Positions 7,417 to 18,000 of a stretch of 62,176 nt of DNA are shown here, in pieces. The stretch's first letter is position 1. Every line of letters starts with the position of its first letter. The DNA comes from a virus, in IMG/VR virus record IMGVR_UViG_3300043464_000342, positions 1-62,176 of that record; one strand, given 5' to 3'. The notes under the pieces are model-generated. The model had not been told where the DNA came from and made no database searches. It was given only the letters and a program-made list of their open reading frames with translations. Made by a program: the position numbers and the translations under genes.

Positions 7417-8873
7417 CAAACATAATAGATAAGACGTCAGGTGCCACAAACAAATCAATGTGGGACTATTGCGAAGCGCTCAAGCGTGTGATACTGCAGA
7501 AGACAGAGGTTAAGGTTGGTAGAGGCAAGAACATTGAGACCCTTGAGATGTACAAATACAAGAACAATGCTGAGACTGTTGAGAAAATTCTCAATAGCTG
7601 CGAGCATTATAAAAAATTACACGAGATGGAAAGTGCGCAAGAATTTAACTATAGAGACTATCAGATAGAGATTATCGAGAAGGGTTATCAGATACTTTCC
7701 AAGTATAGCTTCTTGTATTTGGCAATGGAGGTTCGTACCGGCAAGACCTTGACAAGTCTTGGTATAGCTGAGCGTGTGCACGCAAAGAATGTACTATTTA
7801 TTACCAAGAAGAAGGCTCTGAGTAGTATATCCGATGACTACTCAACGCTTAGCCCTTCATATAATATGCAAGTAATCAACTACGAAAGCCTACACACCGT
7901 AATGGATGAGCAGAGATGGGACTTGATTATCTGTGATGAGGCACACGGGATGGGTGCATTCCCCAAACCAAGTGGCCGAGCAGAGTTAGTGTCTGAGGTT
8001 ATAAGAAGATGTAAGCCAAAGGTGATATTGCTATCAGGTACACCAACACCTGAGTCGTATTCTCAGATGTACCATCAGGTCTATGCCATACCGAACAATC
8101 CATTTAAGGAGTTTAAAAACTTCTACCGCTTCTGCGATAAGTATGTAGCAGTCAAGCAGCGTAAGATTAATGGACTACTTGTAAAAGATTATAGCAATGG
8201 CTTAGAGACCATCCTCAAGGAGATGGAGCCGTACACTATTAACTACACACAGCAAGAGGCAGGCTTTATGACAGAGACCACAGAGGAGATACTTGAGGTA
8301 GAGATGAAGGAGTCTACCTATAAACTTATCAAAAAGTTAAAGAAGGACTTAGTTGTAGAGGGTAAAGAAGAGTTAATTTTAGCAGACACACCGGTTAAGT
8401 TGATGATGAAGGTGCATCAGTTGTGCAGTGGAACGATTAAGTTTGAGAGTGGAAGCTCAATGATACTCGACCTTAGCAAGGCTGAGTTCATCAAAGAGCA
8501 GTTTGATGGGTGCAAGATTGGAATCTTCTACAAATTTAAAGAAGAGTACAATGCACTCAAACAAGTATTTGGCGATGACTTAACCTCTGAGTTAAGTGTC
8601 TTTGAAGACACCGGTAAATCTATAGCTTTACAAATCGTATCCGGACGTGAAGGTATCTCTTTACAAAAAGCAGAGTACTTGGTTTACTATAACATAGACT
8701 TCAGTGCTACGAGTTATTGGCAGAGCAAAGACCGAATGACCACAAAGGAACGCCTCGAGAATCAAGTGTATTGGATTTTTGCAAAGGGTGGTATTGAATA
8801 TGACATCTATAAGGCCGTTACAAAGAAGAAAGACTACACACTAAAACATTTCGAGAAGACGTTAATAGAATAA
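7413..8873 (+). CDS. SF2 (SNF2/DEAH-like) DNA helicase
   Basis: The 486-residue protein carries the superfamily 2 motifs in order: a Q/I region YRDYQIEII, Walker A VRTGKT near residue 109, DEAH near 175, SGTP near 207, and a degenerate motif VI YWQSKDRMT near 436, following a GREGISL motif V. The compact two-domain form resembles phage DEXH helicases that act in recombination-dependent replication or fork reversal. It carries one exact GTGTCTTTGAAGACAC palindrome in its coding sequence (8596-8611). Confidence 0.85.
   Translation: MTNIIDKTSGATNKSMWDYCEALKRVILQKTEVKVGRGKNIETLEMYKYKNNAETVEKILNSCEHYKKLHEMESAQEFNYRDYQIEIIEKGYQILSKYSFLYLAMEVRTGKTLTSLGIAERVHAKNVLFITKKKALSSISDDYSTLSPSYNMQVINYESLHTVMDEQRWDLIICDEAHGMGAFPKPSGRAELVSEVIRRCKPKVILLSGTPTPESYSQMYHQVYAIPNNPFKEFKNFYRFCDKYVAVKQRKINGLLVKDYSNGLETILKEMEPYTINYTQQEAGFMTETTEEILEVEMKESTYKLIKKLKKDLVVEGKEELILADTPVKLMMKVHQLCSGTIKFESGSSMILDLSKAEFIKEQFDGCKIGIFYKFKEEYNALKQVFGDDLTSELSVFEDTGKSIALQIVSGREGISLQKAEYLVYYNIDFSATSYWQSKDRMTTKERLENQVYWIFAKGGIEYDIYKAVTKKKDYTLKHFEKTLIE
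8596..8611 (-). repeat. 16-bp palindrome copy 2 (inside helicase)
   Basis: Read on the minus strand this is GTGTCTTCAAAGACAC. It encodes residues VFEDT of the helicase. It is the only exact copy whose CA core lies on the strand opposite to local transcription. Confidence 0.8.
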
Positions 8874-8889
8874 ATACTAATTTTGTAAT

Positions 8890-9861
8890 ATGAGAATAAA
8901 AAACCAATTGGGCATAGAATACTTGGAAAAATTCCCTTCTATAAGTAAAAGTTCAATAGCTGCAAAACTATACAACGACAATGCTCACATATTTTCAAAT
9001 GTAGAAGATGCAAGAACAACTTTAAGAAGATTGACAGGAGCTAATAAAGAATTTTCGTCAAAGAAAATTAATATACCACACACACCTGACTTACCTCCTT
9101 CTATTATGAAGAACAGGGAGTTTGTTGATTTGCCAATTAGTAGCAATAAGATTTTATGGTTAAGTGATATTCATATTCCTAATCAAGATAATGATGCACT
9201 TAATTTAGCAATTGAATATGGAGTTAAAAATAAAATAAATTGCATTGTATTAGGAGGGGACTTGTTGGACAACACACCTTTTACTAATCACGATGCGCCA
9301 CCTCCATCAGCAAATGATGTAATAGATTGGTTTGAATATTGTCAAATATTCTTAAGCCATTTAAGAACTAAGTTTCCTAAGGCGCATATTGTTTGGATAG
9401 AGGGAAATCACGATAATTGGTATGTTAGATATTTAATGAAGAAAGCACCAATGCTTTTTAATGATGAATATTTTAGACTACCACAAAGGCTTGACCTTAA
9501 AAAATATAATGTAGATTTTTACGAACAGCATATTGTAGTTCGTGCGGGTAAGCTACATATGTTACACGGTCACACAATTGTAAGAGGATTTATGGCACCG
9601 GTCAATGCTGCACGTGGAGTATTTATGAGAGCAAAGAGTTCAATGATTATAGGACACGTTCACGCTACCTCAAATCATTCAGAGACCAATATAAAAGAGG
9701 AGCCTATATCTTGTTGGAGCACAGGATGTCTTTGTACACTTGCTCCGGATTATGACCCTCATAATACCAAACATAACTTAGGATTTGCGCATATATTAGT
9801 GGAAGATAATGGAGAGTTTGAAGTGATTAACAAAAGAATAATCAACAATAAAATACACTAA
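8890..9861 (+). CDS. Calcineurin-like metallophosphoesterase
   Basis: 323 residues. The metal-binding motifs of the family are complete and in order: SDIH near 93, GGD near 123, GNHD near 171, HGH near 226 and GHVH near 254. The first 80 residues form a helical, possibly DNA-binding extension (SISKSSIAAKLYND). Phage relatives act as nucleases or phosphodiesterases; with the helicase directly upstream a role in DNA processing is likely. It starts 16 nt after the helicase. Confidence 0.85.
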   Translation: MRIKNQLGIEYLEKFPSISKSSIAAKLYNDNAHIFSNVEDARTTLRRLTGANKEFSSKKINIPHTPDLPPSIMKNREFVDLPISSNKILWLSDIHIPNQDNDALNLAIEYGVKNKINCIVLGGDLLDNTPFTNHDAPPPSANDVIDWFEYCQIFLSHLRTKFPKAHIVWIEGNHDNWYVRYLMKKAPMLFNDEYFRLPQRLDLKKYNVDFYEQHIVVRAGKLHMLHGHTIVRGFMAPVNAARGVFMRAKSSMIIGHVHATSNHSETNIKEEPISCWSTGCLCTLAPDYDPHNTKHNLGFAHILVEDNGEFEVINKRIINNKIH

Positions 9862-9864
9862 CAA

Positions 9865-10296
9865 ATGCTAAGGGTGAAAAAAATATTCAGCTTTGGTAGG
9901 GTTATTAATGATGACCTATACCATCGTGTACAGATGATGGACAGGAATATTTTTTCAGGATGCAATGATGAGTTCCAAACAAACAGAGAGTGGTGGGTAT
10001 TCTTAGATGATAAAGGAAGTATTGGAGCATATTGTGGGTCGATATATGCAGAAGGGATTTGTATATTTATCAGGGCTTGGGTTAAAAAATCCTATAGAGG
10101 AAAAGGAATCCAAAAGAAATTGATAAGCACAAGACTAAGAGCAGCAAAACAAAAAAATTACAAAGTAGCTATAACTTATACTACTCCTAATAACTATCCA
10201 AGTGTAAATAACTTGATAGGAAAAGGCTTTAAGTTTTACTTTCCTGAGTACGCTTATGGAGGTAAAGAGATGTTATATTGGTCAAAGCAGTTGTAA
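9865..10296 (+). CDS. GNAT-family N-acetyltransferase
   Basis: 143 residues with the acetyl-CoA-binding motif A of the GNAT fold (VKKSYRGKGIQKKLI, R/Q-x-x-G-x-G/I type) near residues 72-86 and a C-terminal V...IGKGFKF beta-strand region. The substrate cannot be told. It begins 3 nt after the phosphoesterase and ends the operon before a 162-nt regulatory gap. Confidence 0.8.
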   Translation: MLRVKKIFSFGRVINDDLYHRVQMMDRNIFSGCNDEFQTNREWWVFLDDKGSIGAYCGSIYAEGICIFIRAWVKKSYRGKGIQKKLISTRLRAAKQKNYKVAITYTTPNNYPSVNNLIGKGFKFYFPEYAYGGKEMLYWSKQL

Positions 10297-10458
10297 ATAT
10301 GCGCATATATCCGTATTTATGCGCATTCATACACTTATTCGTACGATAATGTGTCATAAAACGCACTTTTTGACACATATTTGTCCCATATAAGTCAAAT
10401 TAATGGTTTATAATTTTAAAAAAGGTAGTAGTATTACTACCAATTATATAAAAAACTT
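10297..10458 (+). promoter_or_regulatory. Regulatory gap with nested inverted repeats
   Basis: Two ATGCGCAT palindromes (10299-10306 and 10319-10326) lie 20 bp apart. They are followed by ATGTGTCA (10349-10356) and its inverse TGACACAT (10371-10378), and by GGTAGTAGTATTACTACC at 10424-10441 next to the start at 10459. The set looks like a control region with operators. No clear terminator or -7 element is visible. Confidence 0.45.
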
Positions 10459-10794
10459 ATGATAAAATGTATTTGTATAGACGATAAGAATCGTCCAAGT
10501 AAAGTGCCTGAATCTAAATGGGTCAAAAAAGGGCAAGAGTACACTGTTATTTTTACCTTAATAGTTCTCCCACAGAAAACTTTAGCAGTTCAGTTAGATG
10601 AGATTGACCTCGATGAAAGCTGTATGCCTTATTCTTTTTTCTTAGCCAATAGGTTTTTATTTAGACAAGAAGATATGGGTAAGTTGATTGACTTTATTGA
10701 AGAGTGTACCGAAATTAATATGTCAATCCAAGAGTTATTAAAACAAACAAATGAAAGAGCAACAAGTACAAGCCAAGAAAATCAAGGAGCTTGA
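10459..10794 (+). CDS. Conserved hypothetical phage protein, 111 aa
   Basis: The N-terminus (MIKCICIDDKNRP...ESKWVKKGQEYTV) is of a type often seen in Bacteroidota phages next to replication nucleases; its function is unknown. The fold looks like a small beta-barrel followed by a C-terminal helix. The last 44 nt overlap the VRR-NUC gene. Confidence 0.65.
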   Translation: MIKCICIDDKNRPSKVPESKWVKKGQEYTVIFTLIVLPQKTLAVQLDEIDLDESCMPYSFFLANRFLFRQEDMGKLIDFIEECTEINMSIQELLKQTNERATSTSQENQGA

Positions 10795-11038
10795 GGCTCA
10801 GGGATACTACGTTATCAAACTTACAATGACAAATAAGAATGGGATACCTGACTTACTTGCCATACCAAGAGATAGTGACGTAGTATTTATTGAAGTGAAA
10901 GCAACAAACGGTAAACTATCTAAGCTGCAAGAGTATAGATTAAAAGAACTACAAAACCACGGAGTAAAGGTGGAAGTATATAAAGAACCTAAAACAGAAG
11001 AAGATGCAAGGCCGAAAAGAAATAGAAGAGTTGATTGA
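10751..11038 (+). CDS. VRR-NUC domain nuclease
   Basis: 95 residues forming a stand-alone VRR-NUC (PD-(D/E)XK) domain: GIPDLLAI with the catalytic Asp, VVFIEVKATNGKLS with the E-x-K pair, then KLQEYRLKELQNHGVKVEV. Small phage VRR-NUC proteins cut branched DNA structures. It overlaps both neighbours, which suggests coupled translation in the replication/recombination operon. Confidence 0.85.
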   Translation: MKEQQVQAKKIKELEAQGYYVIKLTMTNKNGIPDLLAIPRDSDVVFIEVKATNGKLSKLQEYRLKELQNHGVKVEVYKEPKTEEDARPKRNRRVD

Positions 11039-11516
11039 TATTATTAAGAACGTTATGAACGTAGATATAACCAAGAAGACCAATGAAAGAATATATGTAG
11101 ATGGCAGAATGATATTCTCAAAGATACTAAATGACAGAGGTTATGGCATAGCCATATTGGGTAGAGCGCTTAAAAAACACCATTCAAGTATCATCCATTA
11201 TAGGACTTCAGCCAATGATTTATTGGATACCAATGAGTTATTTGCTCAGAAATACTTTGCCTGTAAGGATAAATTTATGTCAGATAAGGAAGATGTATTC
11301 AAAATATCAAACAAAGAACAGCTACTTAATCAAATAGATGCACTAATTTTGGATAGAAACGCCTTATTAAAAGAAGTTCAAAAGTATAGAAGACTTAAGA
11401 ATATAGTTGAGTATGTAGATAAAAGAACACCAAATGGCAAAGAGTCTCTTGTACTTAGAAAAATTAACTTAATGTTTAATGGAATAACCGACTATGACAG
11501 AGAACTTGAATGGTGA
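11004..11516 (+). CDS. DnaA domain IV-like protein with C-terminal extension
   Basis: 170 residues. Residues 28-70 carry a DnaA domain IV-like pattern: a RIYVDGRMIFSKIL helix followed by ILGRALKKHHSSIIHY, where the HSSIIH motif matches the DNA-binding signature of DnaA and of the 100-aa protein at 1565-1867. Residues 75-170 form a separate helical, partly coiled-coil region. It is a likely DNA-binding initiator or regulator; there is no ATPase domain. Confidence 0.65.
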   Translation: MQGRKEIEELIDIIKNVMNVDITKKTNERIYVDGRMIFSKILNDRGYGIAILGRALKKHHSSIIHYRTSANDLLDTNELFAQKYFACKDKFMSDKEDVFKISNKEQLLNQIDALILDRNALLKEVQKYRRLKNIVEYVDKRTPNGKESLVLRKINLMFNGITDYDRELEW

Positions 11517-11688
11517 AAACGCTCGAGCTGAGCGTATAGCCTTTAGAATTAATGAACATCACTTGCTATTGGCAAATATCTACGAAACTCTTGTGGACAG
11601 GGACTTTGTGCCTGCGGAAAAGGACATAAGAAATCTTATTATAGACCTTAGATTAATATTAAAATCATTAGAAGACGATGACTTTTGA
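11494..11688 (+). CDS. Hypothetical protein, 64 aa
   Basis: Small helical protein, overlapping the genes on both sides by 23 and 11 nt. No family recognised. Close coupling to the DnaA-like and nuclease-like genes suggests a shared complex or pathway. Confidence 0.6.
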   Translation: MTENLNGENARAERIAFRINEHHLLLANIYETLVDRDFVPAEKDIRNLIIDLRLILKSLEDDDF

Positions 11689-12091
11689 AACAGAGGTAGA
11701 CTTAATCAGAGAGAAGAAAGCAATTGAATTATTCGTAAGCATCTTCGGAGGCTCATACAAAAAACTTGACCCACACGATATAGACTATAAGGTATTTGAT
11801 AAAGACAAGAATCTAATAGCATATGCAGAGGTTAAGGGTCGTATTAGAACAATGAAAACAGCATACCCCCTACCATTATCAGCAAAAAAGTTAGTTAAGT
11901 TAATCGACAAACGATTAGCGCCCGTATTAATATGGGCGTGTGAGGACGGTATCATCTATGGCAAAGCCAATAAACTACAAGGAGAAATCAAATGGGGAGG
12001 TCGTCCTCCCCGTGATGGTTCATTTAATGATGCTGAGATGATGGTCTACTTTGATAAGCAGAAAGAACTTAAGTACATCAGGTACGTTTAA
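11678..12091 (+). CDS. PD-(D/E)XK-type nuclease-like protein
   Basis: 137 residues. HDIDYKVFDKDKNLIAYAEVKGR carries a D followed by an E-V-K triad, the core of the PD-(D/E)XK fold, with an N-terminal helix (EKKAIELFV) as in resolvase-like members. The family may include Holliday-junction resolvases or end-processing nucleases. It is the last plus-strand gene; its stop codon directly abuts the stop of the convergent giant gene. Confidence 0.65.
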   Translation: MTFETEVDLIREKKAIELFVSIFGGSYKKLDPHDIDYKVFDKDKNLIAYAEVKGRIRTMKTAYPLPLSAKKLVKLIDKRLAPVLIWACEDGIIYGKANKLQGEIKWGGRPPRDGSFNDAEMMVYFDKQKELKYIRYV

Positions 12092-15000
12092 TTACTGACC
12101 AAATTTTGATGTTCCAAATCCTCCTTTACTTTTACCTTTACTTCCTCCAAATCCTGACGAACCAAATCCTTTTTTAGATTTAGGAGTGTAGTCGTACATC
12201 TCATCTTTAATTGCTCTTTCTACACTATCCTTCTCTCTCTTAATTAATTTTTCCGCTTGTTTTGCATCATAGTCAGGAGCTTCAGGGCCGAATGTTCTAT
12301 ACCAAAGGTCGTAATCGTAACGCTTCATATCCTCTTGGTTTTGGAATCCTTGAAGTTTTTGAGCTTCAGCTTGCTTTTTATCACCTGCAGTTCTTTCAGC
12401 ATTCTCAAGGTCTTTGTAAAGGTCTTTCATTACAGCTTTACGAATGTCTTTGTATAAAGGAACAAAACCTGCGTTACCTAATATCTCAAGAGGCATACGA
12501 ACATTAAGTTCTTTCTCTCTTCTTGCAATAGCATCTTCTTTTGTTTTTTCAGACTCTAATGCTTTACGAGTAATGAAGTCAGCAGTTTTTAATGCCGGAC
12601 CAAATGCACCACCCATATTTAATAAGAAGTCAGATAAGTCTCTTTGTCTACCCTTTTGTTCAGCAGGAACAATTGAATATTGAATAGCATCTTTATACGG
12701 GTCGTAATCTCCTTCTCTTAGGAAGTCGAGATAGTTTTCATTAACTCTTTCTAATCCATAGTTAACCATCATCTTAGTAGCGTTACCAAAGTCACGACCT
12801 AATGTAAGTGAAGTGAACGCAGAGGTAAATGCCTGACCAAGTTTTTGCATAAATGATTTTTCAGTTTCTTCTTCCTCATCATCAAAGAATAATCCCATAA
12901 GACCTGCACCCATCATTTGAGTTAACAGCGTATAGACAATCATACGTGTTGTAACCGCTCCAAGTAATGCGGCTCCTTGCTTCTTATCCAATGAACCATT
13001 ACCCATCGCTGCATTGATAGCTGTACGTGCTGTAACAAATTCAAATATTAAGAATCGAGTCATAAAATTGTTAAAGTTATTGAACGCTCTAAGTGTTGCA
13101 CTTTGATTAGGCTTAGTAGTTCCTTTAAGGATACCCATAAATGCATTATCAGTAGCACCCGTCATTACAGACCTTTCGTCTGCTAATGTTTTGGCTTTAT
13201 CAATAGCTTCTTTATTATCTTGCATATAAGCCTCATCATTCGCTGCAATCTTTTCAAAGTCTACCTCTTTGCCTGTAATATTTTTGAACTGATTAGCAAA
13301 AGAACCAAACCACATTGGACGCATAATTGCCTTATCCGGTGTAGATATTAAAGCGTCAGCTTGTAATTCAATAAGATTTGTATATTTTTTACCTGATAAA
13401 TTCCAAATTTGCTGAATCTTATTAGCTACAGTATTTTTAGCTTTGCCACCTTTAATACCACTTGCTTGATTTAATATTGAAGTATCAATTAATTTTCCTG
13501 ATAAAGTATCAGTAGGGAATATTCTATTTGTTTGTTTACTATTTACGTTCTCCATTACAAGAGGCGCATCAGTAGACATAATAATTCCTTTATACTTAAC
13601 TCCTTCTGTAAATGCTTTTGGGTCAGAGATTAAAGCAAATCCAATGTTTGAACTTAACTCAGATATAAACCTTCCTGTACCTGCAAGTATCGCACGGTAT
13701 CCTTGTTTATTAATATAATCAATTACGTCATCAGCAATTGATGTGCTTACATAAGTATTAGTAAGTAAGTTTTCAATAGCTTCTTCAAATGCACTATTAA
13801 TAGCATTGATAATTTCTCTTTTTTCTTTTGGTATTCTACCCTCTTGCTCTAAGTTAGCAACTGTTTGGTTGATTGTCTTACGAGCTGTACGGATTGGCTC
13901 AGTCAAGTTATAATCCATCAACACAAACTTAGCACCACGTTGAGCACTTGCGAATACGTCAAAGTTTAATGGAGACACCTTACCTGTTCTTGCTATCAAA
14001 GATTTTGCTTTTGTAGATGGTCTCATTGAGTCGTTATACTCAGTGATAAATGCACTACCTGCAGTCAAATCATTAGGCTGATGCTCGTGTAGTACGTTTA
14101 AGTGAACGTAGTTATTTAGTGGACTTATTCTATCACCACGAATAATTGCTGCAGTGTATTCAGCTTTCTCTCTTAAAGATTCGTTTACACCACGAATGTC
14201 TTTAATGGCATCTTTCTCAGCTTGATTAAATGAATTATATAACTTTTCATTATCAATATTTCCATCAGCATCTGAATACTGATTAAGTATGTCTTGTAAC
14301 ATCTCAGCTTCACGCTCAGCAAACTGAGATTTGCCTGCATCAATATGTTTAATAGTAGCTTTTAAATAATTAGCAGCAGGATTTACTTCCTTGTTTCCTT
14401 TGTTAGATTCAAATTCAAGTTGAATCATATACGTCATCATCTTAAACTTAGACATCAATGTTTTATTAGGGTCAAGTTTAAATGACTTTGCTACTTTCTC
14501 TTCAGCCTTTTCTAAAATATTCTGAACCTTCTTAAGTTCTGCACTAAACTTAGCTTCGCCTTCTGCAGCTTTATTTAATATTGAATTAAATATATCCTTT
14601 GTCTTAAAGTCTCCAAATAATTGGTCTATATTAAACAATGGATTTCTTCTAATCATTTCAAAAATAGCACCCTTCTTTGTAATTAATGACTTTGCTCTTG
14701 AATATAATCCTGACAATGGAGCAACCTTAGATTTTTTTATAGCAGAGGTTAATACCTTTCCATTATTGATTGCATTCATTTTCTCAACCATCAACTGCGT
14801 ATAGTGAGGCAGGTAGTTATTATTGATATTACCGATAACCTTAAGTAAATTTTTTAACTCAGTATTAGTTAAGCCATCTACTGCATCAGTTTTAATAAGT
14901 CTACTCAACTCTTTAGCCAAATCTCTTTCATCTTTAGTAGAAAGTTCAGAGCCATCAACAATAGATTTCTTTACTGCATCAGTTAATTCTTTTCTTTCCT

Positions 15001-18000
15001 CTGCTAATTCATTTTCAGTAAGTTCAGTTTCTTCAACTTGAGGAGCAATATCATCCTTATACTTACGCATAGTCTCTGCTTCCTTCTCGTCAATCTCTTT
15101 CTCGTCAAGCATCTTCTTAACAGATGCTGCGTAATCTAACTCATCATCTTTAAATACTTTATTTTCAGAAGCATTGAATCTGTCAGCTAACTCATCAGCT
15201 TTTGACTGCTCGTTGTCAATCTCATTAAGTATGGCTTCGACATCTTTAGTAACTGCAGACTTCTCATCAAGTGTAAGGACTGCTTGTCTTGCACCAAACA
15301 TATCAACCAATTCTAAGTAACGACCAAGGTAATCATTAGGTATAAGTGTTGGGTTAATAGAAAATAATCTATTCAATGGCCCTACTAATCCATCAGCGAT
15401 ACCAATCTTGGTAACGATGTTCTTCTTAGCCATCTTTAACTTGCTCTTAGCTACATCAATCTTGTCAGCATACTCTGCGTTTGCAAACACCTTAGCCATA
15501 TAGTCAACAAAGTTTGATACTGAAATCTCGTTCAGCATATTCACCTTGCCAAATCTTGATACAATATTAGCTGCTTGGATAGATGTAATCTTTCCTTTTG
15601 AAGCCATCTCTCTAATGTCCTTAGCCAATTCCTTAGCTGCATCTCTTGACAAGTCTCTGATTTGCTTGATGACAAGCATCTTCTCTTCTCTTGAGATATT
15701 GGTAATGTCTTTTAATGCACCAAGCACACGTCCAATTGACACTGCACGCTTAGGCGCAGCACCCATTTTAGTTCTTGCCTCACGTTCCATTATCTTCTTC
15801 TGAGCATCATTGGCATTTTTATACACCTCTGAATTTCTAATAAACGTATCTAAGTTAGATACTATCTTAGCATCAGCTATACCTCTTGATTTTTGACGAG
15901 CAATTAGTTCATCAGCCTTTGTCATTAATGCATCGTATTGCGCCTGAATAGGAGCAATTTGACTAACAGCATTAATGCCATCAATCACGTCACGGCTGTT
16001 TACATTATTATCTTTAGCAACTCTTTTGATGGCTTCTTGTAATGTAACACCTGCATCAACCAATGCTTTAATTGCTTTAAGAATGGTCTTCATTATAGGC
16101 AATGCTATATTTACACCAAGATTCTCTTTCTCAAACTTGTCAATGTCTTTAATTACTTTATCAAGACCTGACTGAATCTTTTGAAGCGTTGTCTTATCAT
16201 TAGGGTCTAACGCAAGTAAATCATCCAATGCACCTGTTACTTGCTCTTCCACCGTAGGCTCAGCCTTTGCTTTAGCTTTAGCTTTCTTAGCTTCTACTTT
16301 AGCCTTTTCTTTTGCTTTTTTCTTTTGCTCTTTAGTAAATTCTTTCTTCTTAATCTTATTATAACTATCAGCAACTGCTTGCTTAGCTTCTCCTAATGTT
16401 TCAAATCCATCAAAGCCAATCTCATTACCATCAATATCTTCTGCGGTAAATGAGAACATTTTATCTTCATCAGTAAGTTTTGTTATTGTTCCAATAGGGT
16501 CACCATCTGCATTACGTGCTTCAACAGTAAGTGATGAGATGTATGTTACAGTTCTTCCGCTTTCAGTTTCTTTTTCATCTTCAAGATAATCAATGGCATT
16601 GTCCTTAGTGAACGCATCAGTCTTAACTTCAGACGCTTGCACAGGAACAAACTGCTCTTCTTCTTCTATTACAAGAGTAGCTTTTGCTTGAACAGGCTTA
16701 TAGTCTATTAAAGATTGCGGAGCCTTACCATTATTACCTACATCCCATTGTGACTTATCAGCAGCATCTACATTGTTTTTAAATGCTTCTACATCATTCA
16801 TAAAGGATTCGGCAAGTGTAGAATTTGGATTAGTAAATGCATCATAGTATAGGTCGCTTAATCTTGCTGCCTCATCTCTTAAATTCTCATCTACATTAGT
16901 ATCTCTTTGAATCTCATAGAAATAATGGCCAAGTCCATCAGGTATATTCCAACCAAGACGAGCACGTACTGCATCTAACTTTTGTTTAGCTGTAGCTTTT
17001 TGTTTCTCATCTCCGGTAAATCCTTTTAAGCCATCTTTAGCTAAATAGGCTTCATTGGTAATCACTTGAACTTCTGCGATTGTACCATTAGATGTACGAA
17101 TTTCAATAAGTCTTTTTGGATAACCTAAGTCTGTAGTCTCGGTAATTCTTCTTAATTCTTTGTCGCCCGGATATTTCTCATCAATTGTTTTAAATACTTT
17201 ATCAGCATTAGCTTCAGTATCTACTACAATATTTACACGTGCGCCATCACCAAGTTTTTCGGTGAATGCATTATACCATCTGATAGCTTTAACAGATGCA
17301 CGTTCAGGACGTTTAATTGGGAATGGGGATATGGATGCGTCAACTTCAGCAATGGCATCTTGTGCAATGCCTTCTACTTCGGCCTTAGCGTCTTCGTAAA
17401 GTTTTTTATTTGTTTCAAATGTACGCTGCACTGCAGGCTGTACTACTTTATTTAACTCGTTAAATCGAGTTTGTTCTTCAGGAGATAACTTTTTTCCTTC
17501 TTTTTGTAAATCAATTTCTTTTTGACGCAAGTCAGCAAGTTCAACTGCAAGTGCTTCTACTTTTGTGGTTGATTCTTTGAACGATTTAAGAACGTCACTT
17601 CTATCGAATTGTCTTGTTGGGTCTGAGGTTCCTTCATTTTTTGCTCCTTGGTAAGAAGATTTTTTGATTCTAACCGTTGGTTTAACTTTGACATCAGGTC
17701 CGAGTACATCAGCCGTTGCTTTTTCGGCTGCGATTGACTTTGAGTCAAGGTCTCTTGTTCGTTCTTCATATTGTTCATCTTCTGTTAAATTTTGTTGGTC
17801 AGTATCTTCAAAGAATTTAATTATAGATACTTTAATCTCGTTATTATTAATGTTGAATGCCTCAACACCATTCTTTTCAAGTTCAACTGACAGGTCTGTA
17901 ACTTGTTCGTCAGTTATTGGTTCATCAAAGGTATAAATAATTTGTGGATAATGCATCAAATTATTTTCATCAAATTCAGTAAGAGGTATATCTCTCTTTC

